Assembly: GCF_018324685.1 (NCBI RefSeq)
Contig: NZ_AP023354.1
Span: 2,356,001 to 2,420,000, forward strand
Direction: 5' to 3'
Length of the DNA: 64,000 nt
Origin: Actinocatenispora sera
GTDB lineage: Bacteria; Actinomycetota; Actinomycetes; Mycobacteriales; Micromonosporaceae
Below are positions 8,655-16,887 of this stretch, one piece after another. Below the pieces are notes generated by a model. The model searched no databases. It saw only the letters and a program-made list of their open reading frames with translations, and was not told where the DNA came from. Each line of letters opens with the position of its first letter. The stretch's first letter is position 1. The translations under genes were made by a program, and so were the position numbers.

Positions 8655-8714
8655 CCCATGGGTGCTTCCTTCCAAGCTGGAAGGCCCAGGTGGACAAAGC
8701 CTGGGACCCATGGG
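8655..8714. ncRNA. Candidate structured element: near-perfect three-way junction
   Basis: An outer 9-bp stem (CCCATGGGT 8655-8663 with ACCCATGGG 8706-8714) encloses two adjacent hairpins: CCTTCC/GGAAGG (8668-8673/8679-8684) and CCCAGG/CCTGGG (8685-8690/8700-8705). Only four unpaired bases join the first stem to hairpin one. All 21 pairs are Watson-Crick. It could be an RNA element on either strand or a DNA structure such as a repeat or recombination site. No known family is recognised. Confidence 0.4.
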
Positions 8715-9100
8715 CCGGATGGTTGCCTGGGATTCGCCGGCCGTCGCCCACCCACCTCAGCCACTCGCGGCTGGGGGTGCCGGGGGCGATGCCCGCCGGC
8801 GCGGGTCTGGGGGCTGCGCCCCCAGGAGGCGAAACGGAGAGATGAGGCTCGCGTTCTCCGCGAGCACACTCCGACCAATCTCGCAGTCGTCCGAACGGCG
8901 GCTAGCGGACAACCACCTCGCGAGTCCGTTTACCACACATGTATCGGACCACCTCCTTTCCCACGTGGCTCGAACAGTACGCCCGTACGCGCCGGGTCGC
9001 CAAGGTCTTTTCGGGGGTCTGTCGACAGGCGGGTGCCGGCCGATCCCGGCGCGGTCGGGGCGGCTTCGACGGGCGGTAGAAGAGCGGCGATACTGGCCCG
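8715..9100. other. Gene-free stretch with further hairpins
   Basis: No convincing reading frame is seen between the junction element and the SCO4848-type gene. It contains a perfect 8-bp hairpin CTGGGGGC/GCCCCCAG (8807-8825) and a 7-bp hairpin GCTCGCG/CGCGAGC (8847-8865). The promoter of the next gene presumably lies near its right end but is not obvious. Confidence 0.5.
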
Positions 9101-9376
9101 GTGAAGCTGTCCCGACTGACCTCCACGCTGCTGATCGCCTTCGGCGGGTGGACCTGGATCATCTGGCCCCGGTTCGCGCTCGCGGTCTGGCAGGACGACC
9201 GGGCCTGGCGGCACGGTTCACCGACCGCGTTCCTGTGGGTGCACGTGCTGCTGATCGCGGCATCCGTACTGTTCGGTACCGCCATCGCGGTGCTCGGCGT
9301 GCGCGGCTGGCTGGCGTTTCGCGCCGCCACCGGGACCGGTGCGAGGGAAAAGCCTGGAAAGATACATACACATTGA
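9101..9376 (+). CDS. SCO4848-family small membrane protein
   Basis: 91-residue protein with two membrane segments (about residues 5-25 and 45-68) joined by a short loop rich in Trp. The opening MKLSRLTSTLLIAFGGWTWI, the WPRF motif and the SPTAFLWVHVLLIA stretch match the actinobacterial SCO4848 family, whose function is unknown. It starts with GTG at 9101 and stands alone ahead of the nucleoside uptake operon. Confidence 0.8.
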   Translation: MKLSRLTSTLLIAFGGWTWIIWPRFALAVWQDDRAWRHGSPTAFLWVHVLLIAASVLFGTAIAVLGVRGWLAFRAATGTGAREKPGKIHTH

Positions 9377-9540
9377 TCTGCCTGGGCCGAAGGCCACCTT
9401 CCGGGCCGCCATCGTCCGGGCAGGTCACGGCTCGGTACCGGGGTGCCAGGCCGCGACGATGTGGCGGGGCCGCTACAGCTACGCTGCCCACCGGTAACGC
9501 CACTGCAGCGGAGCAGTGGCAGGTGCGGAAGGAGACCGTC

Positions 9541-10626
9541 TTGCGCCGGGTGCGTGGGGTGCGGCTCGTCACGGTGCTCGCGGTCGGAGGGCTCTCGCTC
9601 GCCCTGGCCGCAGGCTGTGGCAAGCCGCCGGAGAAGAAGGCCGAGGGCGGCAGCGGCAGCAGCGGCCAGTACAAGGCCTGCATGGTCACCGACACCGGTG
9701 GCATCGACGACCACTCGTTCAACGCGTCGGCCTGGCAGGGCATGCAGGACGCGAAGAAGGACGACAGCAAGGTCGAGATCCAGAACACCCAGTCCTCCAG
9801 CGAGCAGGACTACGAGCCGAACCTGACGAAGTTCGTCAACGCCAAGTGCGACCTGGTGATCGGCGTCGGCGGCCTGATGTCGGACGCGCTGACCAAGGTG
9901 GCGAAGGCCAACCCGAAGCAGAAGTTCGCGATCATCGACGCCTCGGTCGACCTGCCGAACGTCTACTCGATGCAGTTCAACACCGCGCAGCCGGCGTTCC
10001 AGGCGGGCTACCTCGCGGCGGGCATGAGCAAGACCGGCAAGGTCGCCACCTACGGCGGGGTGAACATCCCGCCGGTGACGATCTACATGGACGGCTTCTG
10101 GGAGGGCGTCCAGTACTACAACAAGGCCAAGCACAAGAACGTGCAGGTCCTGGGGTGGAACGAGAAGTCCAAGAAGGGCGTGTTCGCCAACAGCTTCACC
10201 GACCAGAACAAGGGTCAGTCGCTGACGAAGACGTTCATCTCGCAGGGCGCCGACATCATCCTGCCGGTGGCCGGCGGTACCGCGCTGGGCACGGCGGCCA
10301 CGACGGTCAAGAGCAACGGCAAGCAGTCCACCATCTTCGTCGACTTCGACGGCTGCGTCAGCGCGAAGAACTACTGCTCGACGTTCCTGACCTCGGTGAC
10401 CAAGGGCATCGCGGCCGCGGTGCAGAAGGCGGTCGAGGGCGCCCAGCAGGGCAAGGCGCTGACCGGCAGCTACATCGGTGACCTGAGCAACGACGGCGTC
10501 GGCCTGGCCCCGTACCACGAGTGGGAGTCCAAGGTGCCGGCGGCGCTGCAGAAGGACGTCACCCAGGTCGGTGCGGACATCAAGGCCGGCAAGATCACGA
10601 TCACCTCCGGGGCGCAGCCCAAGTAA
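9541..10626 (+). CDS. BMP-family nucleoside-binding lipoprotein
   Basis: 361-residue substrate-binding lipoprotein of the basic membrane protein (PnrA-like) family, which captures purine or other nucleosides outside the cell. The signal peptide ends in the lipobox LAAGC (Cys26). The mature part shows family blocks such as DTGGIDDHSFN and a conserved nucleoside-site segment GVGGLMSD. Start is TTG 9541 with GGAG six bases upstream. It is followed by the ATPase, two permeases and two salvage enzymes, which identifies the whole set as nucleoside uptake. A perfect hairpin follows it and probably sets its higher expression. Confidence 0.88.
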   Translation: MRRVRGVRLVTVLAVGGLSLALAAGCGKPPEKKAEGGSGSSGQYKACMVTDTGGIDDHSFNASAWQGMQDAKKDDSKVEIQNTQSSSEQDYEPNLTKFVNAKCDLVIGVGGLMSDALTKVAKANPKQKFAIIDASVDLPNVYSMQFNTAQPAFQAGYLAAGMSKTGKVATYGGVNIPPVTIYMDGFWEGVQYYNKAKHKNVQVLGWNEKSKKGVFANSFTDQNKGQSLTKTFISQGADIILPVAGGTALGTAATTVKSNGKQSTIFVDFDGCVSAKNYCSTFLTSVTKGIAAAVQKAVEGAQQGKALTGSYIGDLSNDGVGLAPYHEWESKVPAALQKDVTQVGADIKAGKITITSGAQPK

Positions 10627-10688
10627 CGGGAGGCCGCGCGGACCGGCGGCCACCCGCCGATCCCGGTCCGCGACCTCTGGCGCCGCCC

Positions 10689-10724
10689 GGCGGCGGTACG
10701 GCAGCACCCTGCCGTACCGCCGCC
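10689..10724 (+). terminator. Strong intercistronic hairpin between binding protein and ATPase
   Basis: Perfect 16-bp stem (GGCGGCGGTACGGCAG and complement) with a 4-nt loop, beginning 62 nt after the lipoprotein stop. No T-tract. As after the sugar-binding gene at 2.7 kb, it probably stabilises the upstream message or causes partial termination. Confidence 0.65.
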
Positions 10725-10754
10725 GAGGCGTCACGTGCAGATAGGGGCGGGACG

Positions 10755-12314
10755 CTGAAACTCGAACTGCGGGGCATCACCAAGCGGTTCGGTGACCTGG
10801 TCGCGAACGACCGCATCGACCTCACGGTGGAGCCGGGAGAGATCCACGCGCTGCTCGGTGAGAACGGCGCCGGCAAGTCGACCCTGATGAACGTCCTCTA
10901 CGGGTTGCTCGACCCGGACGAGGGCGAGATCGTCGTCGACGACGTACCGCGCCGGTTCGCCTCGCCGCGGGACGCCATCAACGCGGGCATCGGCATGGTG
11001 CACCAGCACTTCATGCTGGTCCCGGTGTTCACCGTGGCCGAGAACGTCATGCTGGGCGCCGAGCGCACCAGCGCGTTCGGCTGGCTGGACCGCCGCCGGG
11101 CCCGGCGCGACGTGGCCGCCGTGTCCGAGCAGTACCGGCTGCGGGTCGATCCGGACGAGCTGGTGGCGAACCTGCCGGTCGGCATCCAGCAGCGGGTCGA
11201 GATCATCAAGGCCCTGGTGCGCGAGGCCGACCTGCTGATCCTGGACGAGCCGACCGCGGTCCTGACCCCGCAGGAGATCGACGACCTGCTCACCGTGATG
11301 CGGTCGCTGAAGGCGGCCGGCAAGTCGATCGTGTTCATCACGCACAAGCTGAAGGAAGTCAAGGCCATCGCGGACCGGATCACCGTGGTGCGCCGCGGCC
11401 GGGTGGTCGGTACCGCCGAGCCGACCGCGTCCGAGGACGAGCTGGCCGCGCTGATGGTCGGCCGCAACGTGAAGCTCACCGTGGACAAGGAGCCGGCCAC
11501 GCCGGGCGAGCCGGTACTGCACGTCGACGGGCTGACGGTGGCCGACGACCGCGGGCACCGGGCGGTCGACGCGATCGGCCTGACCGTGCACCGCGGCGAG
11601 ATCCTCGGCGTCGCCGGGGTGGAGGGCAACGGGCAGACCGAGCTGGTCGAGGCGATCATGGGGCTGCGGCCGGCGATCGGCGGCTCGGTCGAGCTGGCTG
11701 GCCGGCCGGTGCTGTCGTCGGCCCAACACGTGGCCGCCAGTACCGCGGCGGTGCTGGCCAGCGGGGTCGGCTACGTGCCGGCCGACCGCGGCCACGACGG
11801 GCTGGTCAGCGACTTCTCGGTGGCCGAGAACCTGGTGCTGGACCGGTACCGGGGTGAACCGTTCGGGCGCGGCCTGTCGCTGAAGCCGACCGCGATCCGC
11901 GACTCGGCCCGCGAGCTGATCGACGAGTTCGACATCCGTACCTCCTCGCAGGCGACGCCGGCCGGCACCCTGTCCGGCGGCAACCAGCAGAAGGTGGTGG
12001 TGGCGCGGGAGATGTCGCGCCCGCTGTCGCTGCTGGTGGCGGCGCAGCCGACGCGGGGGGTGGATGTCGGTTCGACCGAGTTCATCCACGCCCGGATCGT
12101 CGCCGAACGCGACAACGGCGCCGGCGTACTGCTGGTCTCCAGCGAACTGGACGAGATTCTCGGCCTGGCCGACCGGATCGCGGTGATGTACCGGGGAAAG
12201 GTGCTTGCGGTGGTGACTCCGGACACGCCACGGGAGCGGATCGGCCTGCTGATGGCCGGCGTGACCGAGGACGCCGCCGGCGACATGTCGGCCGCGGAGG
12301 ACGGCGATGAGTAG
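10755..12314 (+). CDS. Nucleoside ABC transporter double ATPase
   Basis: 519-residue tandem ATPase of the sugar/nucleoside type. The first domain has Walker A GENGAGKST and Walker B LLILDEPTAVL; the second has a degenerate P-loop (GVEGNGQTEL) and signature LSGGNQQK. One active and one degenerate site is normal for the family. Homology begins KLELRGITKRF, directly after a CTG codon at 10755 with AGGGGCGGG upstream. No ATG, GTG or TTG lies in frame at a suitable place, so CTG is proposed as the start. The last eight bases overlap the first permease gene (ATGAGTAG). Confidence 0.88.
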   Translation: MKLELRGITKRFGDLVANDRIDLTVEPGEIHALLGENGAGKSTLMNVLYGLLDPDEGEIVVDDVPRRFASPRDAINAGIGMVHQHFMLVPVFTVAENVMLGAERTSAFGWLDRRRARRDVAAVSEQYRLRVDPDELVANLPVGIQQRVEIIKALVREADLLILDEPTAVLTPQEIDDLLTVMRSLKAAGKSIVFITHKLKEVKAIADRITVVRRGRVVGTAEPTASEDELAALMVGRNVKLTVDKEPATPGEPVLHVDGLTVADDRGHRAVDAIGLTVHRGEILGVAGVEGNGQTELVEAIMGLRPAIGGSVELAGRPVLSSAQHVAASTAAVLASGVGYVPADRGHDGLVSDFSVAENLVLDRYRGEPFGRGLSLKPTAIRDSARELIDEFDIRTSSQATPAGTLSGGNQQKVVVAREMSRPLSLLVAAQPTRGVDVGSTEFIHARIVAERDNGAGVLLVSSELDEILGLADRIAVMYRGKVLAVVTPDTPRERIGLLMAGVTEDAAGDMSAAEDGDE

Positions 12315-13683
12315 CGACGACGACAAGCCGGCGGTCGACGGCACCGGCGCGGCGAACACCCCGGACGGCAAGGACGAGCCCACCGGCAAGACCGGCGGCA
12401 GCCCCGACGCGGAGCCGACGGGCGGCACGCCGGCGGGGCCGGCCGGTGACTCGCGGCGCAGCCGTACCGGCATCGTCATCGACGCGCTGACCACGGCGAA
12501 CACGGCCACCGTCACGGTGCTTGCGATCGTGCTGGCGCTGGTGGTCGGGGCGCTGGTGATCGCGCTGTCCGACCAGCAGGTGCTGGACTCGATGCAGTAC
12601 TTCTTCAGCCGGCCCGGTGACACCTTCTCGGCGGCCTGGCAGGCGGTCTCCACCGCGTACGCGGCGCTGTTCACCGGCTCGATCGTCGACCCGGAGACGC
12701 TGAACTACGCCTGGTGGGGGATGGCGAGCTGGACCCAGGTCCTGACCCCGATCTCCGAGACGCTGACCTACGCGGCGCCGCTGATCGGTACCGGCCTCGC
12801 CGTCGGCCTGGCCTTCCGGGCCGGCATGTTCAACATCGGCGCGCAGGGCCAGGCCATGATGGGCGCGATCGGCGCCGGCCTGGTCGGGTTCGTACTGCCC
12901 TGGCCGCCGGTGATCGGCGTGATCGCGGCGGTGCTCGGCGGCCTGCTCGGCGGCAGCATCTGGGGCATGATCGCCGGCTGGCTGAAGGCCAAGTTCGGCG
13001 CGCACGAGGTGATCACCACGATCATGCTCAACTACATCGCCGCGCCGAGCTTCGTGACCTGGCTGGTGGTCCAGCACGGGATCCAGCAGCCCGGCCGCAA
13101 CGACCCGATCAGCAGGCCGGTGGTGGACAACGCGCAGCTGCCGCACCTGTTCGGCAGCGGGCTGCGGGCGAACCTGGCGATCGTCCTCGTGGTCGCGGCC
13201 GCGATCGGGGTGTCCTGGCTGCTGCGGCGGTCCACCCTCGGCTTCGAGTTCCGCGCGGTCGGCTCGAACCCGAACGCCTCCCGGACCGCCGGGATCAACA
13301 TCGACCGTACCTACCTGCTGGTGATGATCTTCGCCGGCGCGCTGGCCGGCCTCGGTGGCGCGGCCATCGTGCTGGGCAACACGCCGCACTCCATCACCCC
13401 GTCGGTGGTCGGCAACATCGGCTTCGACGGCATCACCGTGGCGCTGCTGGGCCGCGGCAAGCCGGTCGGGACCGTACTGGCCGGGTTGCTGTTCGGTGCG
13501 TTGCAGGCCGGCGCGTCGCAGATGCAGGTGACCTCGCAGATCCCGCTCGAGGTGTCGACGATCATCCAGTCGTTGATCGTCATCTTCGTGGCGGCGCCGG
13601 CGCTGGTGAAGGCGGTGTTCCGGCTGCGGGCGCAGCGGGTCGGCACGATCGGACAGAATCTGGCGAAGGGGTGGAACGGCTGA
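12307..13683 (+). CDS. Nucleoside ABC transporter permease 1
   Basis: 458-residue membrane subunit of the BMP-type nucleoside importer (BPD_transp_2 family, YufP/NupP-like). A hydrophilic, acidic, low-complexity N-terminus of about 50 residues precedes the first membrane segment. Eight or more hydrophobic segments follow, with the family stretch FNIGAQGQAMMGAIGAG near residue 177 and GSNPNASRTAGINI near residue 319. It overlaps the ATPase gene by eight bases and its TGA overlaps the next ATG (TGATG), so the subunits are translationally coupled. Confidence 0.88.
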   Translation: MSSDDDKPAVDGTGAANTPDGKDEPTGKTGGSPDAEPTGGTPAGPAGDSRRSRTGIVIDALTTANTATVTVLAIVLALVVGALVIALSDQQVLDSMQYFFSRPGDTFSAAWQAVSTAYAALFTGSIVDPETLNYAWWGMASWTQVLTPISETLTYAAPLIGTGLAVGLAFRAGMFNIGAQGQAMMGAIGAGLVGFVLPWPPVIGVIAAVLGGLLGGSIWGMIAGWLKAKFGAHEVITTIMLNYIAAPSFVTWLVVQHGIQQPGRNDPISRPVVDNAQLPHLFGSGLRANLAIVLVVAAAIGVSWLLRRSTLGFEFRAVGSNPNASRTAGINIDRTYLLVMIFAGALAGLGGAAIVLGNTPHSITPSVVGNIGFDGITVALLGRGKPVGTVLAGLLFGALQAGASQMQVTSQIPLEVSTIIQSLIVIFVAAPALVKAVFRLRAQRVGTIGQNLAKGWNG

Positions 13684-14966
13684 TGGTCGGCCCAGGACAG
13701 GCGGTCCTCTCCGATGCCGTGGCGGAGTCCGTCGCGGTGCACGGGTACTGGACCCGGTCGCGCAAGGCGGGCCTGGTCTACCTGCTCGCCGGCGTGTTCG
13801 CGGCGGTGGTGTTCGGCCTGGCCACCCCGGCGCACGAGACGGCGCGCTTCACCCTGTCGGTACGGTCCAACGGTGCCGGCATCGATCTGCCGGCGCGGGT
13901 GTTCGCGATCGCGTTCGGCGTGGCGTGCATGCTGGTCGGCGCGGGCATGCTCGGCGGGTACCTGAAGCGGCGGTTCGGCGCGTCGACCGCGGTCGCGGTG
14001 ACCGCGTTCGTGCTGTCGTTCCTGTGCTGGCAGATCGCCGGCCACTTCCTGCCGCTGGTGGGTCTCGCGCAGCAGACGCTCTACCTCGCGGTGCCGCTGA
14101 TCCTCGGCTCGCTGGCCGGGGTGTTGGGCGAGCGCTCCGGCGTGATCAACGTGGCGATCGAGGGACAGCTGCTGACCGGCGCGTTCTGCGGCGCGCTGTT
14201 CGGGTCGATCTTCGCGAGCGCGTGGGTCGGGTTGATCGCGGCGGCGATCGGTGGCGGCGTGATCGGCGCGATCCTCGCCGTACTGGCGATCCGCTACCTG
14301 GTCGACCAGGTGGTGCTGGGCGTGGTGCTCAACGTGTTCGCGATGGGCGTCACCGGCTACCTGTACGACCGGTTCATGCAGCCGAACTCGGCCGCGTACA
14401 ACACGCCGCCGATCTTCGGCCCGATCCGGATCCCGCTGCTGGCCGACATCCCGGTGATCGGCCCGGTGCTGTTCCAGAACACGATCATCACGTACCTGGC
14501 GATCGTGCTCGTCGTGATCGTCACGCTGGCGTTGAACAAGACCCGGTGGGGTCTGCGCACCCGGGCGGTGGGCGAGCACCCGACCGCGGCCGACACCCTG
14601 GGTATCCGGGTCCGGCTCGTCCGGTACCGCAACGTGATCATCGGCGGCCTGATCGCCGGTGTCGGCGGTGCGGCGTTGACGATCGGCTCGGTCGGCCAGT
14701 TCGGCAAGGACATGTCGGCCGGGCGCGGGTTCATCGCGCTGGCGGCGCTGATCTTCGGCCGGTGGAGCCCGACCGGCGCGCTGTGCGGGGCGCTGCTGTT
14801 CGGCTTCGCCGACGCCCTGCAGAGCTATCTGACGTCGATGAACAGCGTGATCCCGTCGCAGTTCCTGACGATGCTGCCGTACCTCGCGACGATCCTCGCG
14901 GTGGCCGGCCTGGTCGGCAAGGTGCGCGCGCCGTCCGCGGACGGCAAGCCGTACGTGAAGAGCTGA
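13683..14966 (+). CDS. Nucleoside ABC transporter permease 2
   Basis: 427-residue second membrane subunit of the importer (YufQ/NupQ-like). The conserved block INVAIEGQLLTGAFCGALFG and the later GLRTRAVGEHPTAADTLGI identify the family. The start is the ATG at 13683 overlapping the previous stop in TGATG; the long open frame upstream runs antiparallel to real coding use and is ignored. One base separates its stop from the GTG of the cytidine deaminase gene. Confidence 0.88.
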   Translation: MVGPGQAVLSDAVAESVAVHGYWTRSRKAGLVYLLAGVFAAVVFGLATPAHETARFTLSVRSNGAGIDLPARVFAIAFGVACMLVGAGMLGGYLKRRFGASTAVAVTAFVLSFLCWQIAGHFLPLVGLAQQTLYLAVPLILGSLAGVLGERSGVINVAIEGQLLTGAFCGALFGSIFASAWVGLIAAAIGGGVIGAILAVLAIRYLVDQVVLGVVLNVFAMGVTGYLYDRFMQPNSAAYNTPPIFGPIRIPLLADIPVIGPVLFQNTIITYLAIVLVVIVTLALNKTRWGLRTRAVGEHPTAADTLGIRVRLVRYRNVIIGGLIAGVGGAALTIGSVGQFGKDMSAGRGFIALAALIFGRWSPTGALCGALLFGFADALQSYLTSMNSVIPSQFLTMLPYLATILAVAGLVGKVRAPSADGKPYVKS

Positions 14967-14967
14967 C

Positions 14968-15387
14968 GTGACCGACCAGGACGAGCCGGCGGTCGACTGG
15001 CCCGCGCTGCGGGCGGCGGCCCGCGAGGTGATGACGCACGCGTACGTGCCGTACTCGAGGTATCCGGTCGGGGCGGCCGGGTTGACCGACGACGGCCGCG
15101 TGGTGACCGGCTGCAACGTCGAGAACGCCGCGTACGGCGTGGTGCTGTGCGCGGAGTGCGGGGTGGTGTCGGCGCTGCATGCCACCGGCGGCGGCCGGCT
15201 GGTGGCGGTGTCCTGTGTGGACAGCCGGGGCGCGGCGCTGATGCCGTGCGGACGGTGCCGGCAGCTGCTGTGGGAGCAGGGCGGGCCGACCTGCCTGGTC
15301 GACGCCGATCCGGCGCCGCTGTCGATGGCGGAGCTGCTGCCGCACGCGTTCGACGTCACGGACCTGTCGTCCGGTACGCCGGGCTGA
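14968..15387 (+). CDS. cdd: Cytidine deaminase
   Basis: 139-residue homotetrameric-type cytidine deaminase, converting cytidine and deoxycytidine to uridine forms in pyrimidine salvage. The zinc site is visible: C61-A-E63 (catalytic glutamate) and P93-C94-G-R-C97. Substrate-binding N50 and E52 lie in CNVENAAYG. The GTG start follows the permease stop after a single base, so uptake and deamination are coupled. The product feeds the pyrimidine nucleoside phosphorylase encoded next. Confidence 0.93.
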   Translation: MTDQDEPAVDWPALRAAAREVMTHAYVPYSRYPVGAAGLTDDGRVVTGCNVENAAYGVVLCAECGVVSALHATGGGRLVAVSCVDSRGAALMPCGRCRQLLWEQGGPTCLVDADPAPLSMAELLPHAFDVTDLSSGTPG

Positions 15388-15411
15388 CCCGCCCGGCACG
15401 GGCCGGCGCGA

Positions 15412-15512
15412 CGTTGATCAAGGGCCCGCACGTTGATCAAGGGCCCGCAAGGTTGATCAAGGGATTCGTACGGATTCACCGCGGTCTTCGGGTACGAATC
15501 CCTTGATCAACC
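15412..15512. repeat. TTGATCAAGGG repeat cluster: two tandem copies and a perfect 21-bp hairpin
   Basis: Two identical 19-bp tandem units CGTTGATCAAGGGCCCGCA occupy 15412-15430 and 15431-15449. They are followed by GGTTGATCAAGGGATTCGTAC (15451-15471), whose exact reverse complement is at 15492-15512 across a 20-nt loop. The cluster separates cdd from the phosphorylase gene. It could attenuate transcription, but its recurrence elsewhere in the window suggests a dispersed repeat family. Confidence 0.8.
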
Positions 15513-15553
15513 GGGTGGAGCGGGACGGGACGGGACGGGGAGTAGGGGGAGTT

Positions 15554-16831
15554 ATGGGGTTTGCTGCGGTTGACGTGATTCGGGCCAAGCGGGACGGGCG
15601 GGTGCTGTCCGACGCGGCGATCGACTGGGTGATCGGGGCGTACACCGCCGGCGAGGTCGCCGAGGAGCAGATGTCGGCGCTCGCGATGGCGATCCTGCTC
15701 AACGGCATGACCGGCGCCGAGATCGCCCGGTGGACTGCGGCGATGATCGCCTCGGGCGAGCGGCTCGACCTGTCCGGCGCGCGGCGCCCGACGGTCGACA
15801 AGCACTCCACCGGCGGGGTCGGGGACAAGATCACGCTGCCGCTGGCGCCGCTGGTGGCGAGCTTCGGCGTGGCGGTACCGCAGCTGTCCGGCCGCGGTCT
15901 CGGCCACACCGGCGGCACGCTGGACAAGCTGGAGGCGATCCCGGGCTTCCGGGTGCGGCTGTCCACGGCGGAGTTCGTCGGTCAGCTGCGCGAGGTCGGC
16001 GCCTCGGTGTGCGCCGCGTCCGACGCGCTCGCCCCGGCCGACCGCAAGCTGTACGCGCTGCGCGACGTCACCGGCACCGTCGAGTCGATCCCGCTGATCG
16101 CCAGCTCGATCATGAGCAAGAAGATCGCCGAGGGCACCGACGCGCTGGTGCTGGACGTCAAGGTCGGCTCGGGTGCGTTCATGAAGGACCTCGACTCGGC
16201 GCGCGAGCTGGCCCGCACCATGGTCGAGCTCGGCGGCGCGCACGGGGTGCGGACGGTCGCGCTGCTCACCGACATGGCGACCCCGCTCGGCCTCGCGGTG
16301 GGCAACGGCATCGAGGTGGCGGAGTCGGTACAGGTGCTGGCGGGTGGCGGGCCGGCCGACGTGGTGGAGCTGACGCTGGCGCTGGCCCGGGAGATGCTCG
16401 CCGCGGCGGGCCGGCCGGACGTCGATCCGGAGGCAGCGCTGGCGAACGGTACGGCGATGGACTCGTGGCGCGCGATGGTGCGCGCGCAGGGCGGCGACCC
16501 GGATGCGCCGCTGCCGGCCGCGGCGGAGACGGAGCTGGTACGCGCCGAGCGGGCCGGCGTGGTGTCCACGATGGATGCGTACGGGGTGGGCATCGCGGCG
16601 TGGCGGGCGGGCGCCGGGCGGGCCCGCAAGGAGGACCCGGTGTCGGCGGCGGCCGGGGTGTTGCTGCACCGCAAGCCGGGCGAGTGGGTGGAGCGCGGCG
16701 ACGTGCTGGCCGAGCTGCGCGCCGACGATCCGGCCCGGATCGCGCCCGCGCTGGACGAGTTGCGCGGCGCGATCACGATCGCCGACGAGGCCCCGCCGCG
16801 CCGGCCGCTGGTCCTGGATCGCGTCAGCTGA
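15554..16831 (+). CDS. deoA: Thymidine / pyrimidine-nucleoside phosphorylase
   Basis: 425-residue enzyme that cleaves thymidine or uridine with phosphate to the base and (deoxy)ribose-1-phosphate. The phosphate-binding loop KHSTGGVGDK starts at Lys83, followed by SGRGLGHTGGTLDKLE and the substrate-loop Lys/Ser segment SSIMSKKIAEG, all classic for the family. The C-terminal domain (VSAAAGVLLHRKPGEWVERG) is complete. Start ATG 15554 has AGGGGGA upstream. It completes the nucleoside salvage operon, though the repeat hairpin lies between it and cdd. Confidence 0.92.
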   Translation: MGFAAVDVIRAKRDGRVLSDAAIDWVIGAYTAGEVAEEQMSALAMAILLNGMTGAEIARWTAAMIASGERLDLSGARRPTVDKHSTGGVGDKITLPLAPLVASFGVAVPQLSGRGLGHTGGTLDKLEAIPGFRVRLSTAEFVGQLREVGASVCAASDALAPADRKLYALRDVTGTVESIPLIASSIMSKKIAEGTDALVLDVKVGSGAFMKDLDSARELARTMVELGGAHGVRTVALLTDMATPLGLAVGNGIEVAESVQVLAGGGPADVVELTLALAREMLAAAGRPDVDPEAALANGTAMDSWRAMVRAQGGDPDAPLPAAAETELVRAERAGVVSTMDAYGVGIAAWRAGAGRARKEDPVSAAAGVLLHRKPGEWVERGDVLAELRADDPARIAPALDELRGAITIADEAPPRRPLVLDRVS

Positions 16832-16833
16832 CA

Positions 16834-16887
16834 GTTGACGTCAACGAAAGGTTGACGGTCTACCATGCGTCAACCTATGGTTGACGC
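16834..16887 (+). promoter_or_regulatory. Palindromic operator and promoter of the HTH/Clp-N gene
   Basis: Three GTTGAC boxes lie immediately upstream of the gene: a perfect palindrome GTTGACGTCAAC (16834-16845), a half-site GGTTGACGG (16850-16858), and GCGTCAACC-TAT-GGTTGACGC (16867-16887). TTGACG (16852-16857) and TATGGT (16876-16881), 18 bp apart, make a good promoter, with the ATG seven bases after the -10. The operator covers the promoter, so binding should block transcription. Autoregulation by the encoded HTH protein is inferred. Confidence 0.6.

Noticed and set aside
8662-9540. Long N-terminal extension of the BMP lipoprotein
   Set aside because: A lipoprotein signal peptide begins at TTG 9541 with a ribosome binding site; the extension would bury it and overlaps the SCO4848-type gene.
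12714-13682. Upstream extension of the second nucleoside permease reading frame
   Set aside because: The frame is open but overlaps permease 1 in another frame and has no homology; the ATG at 13683 overlapping the stop is the start.
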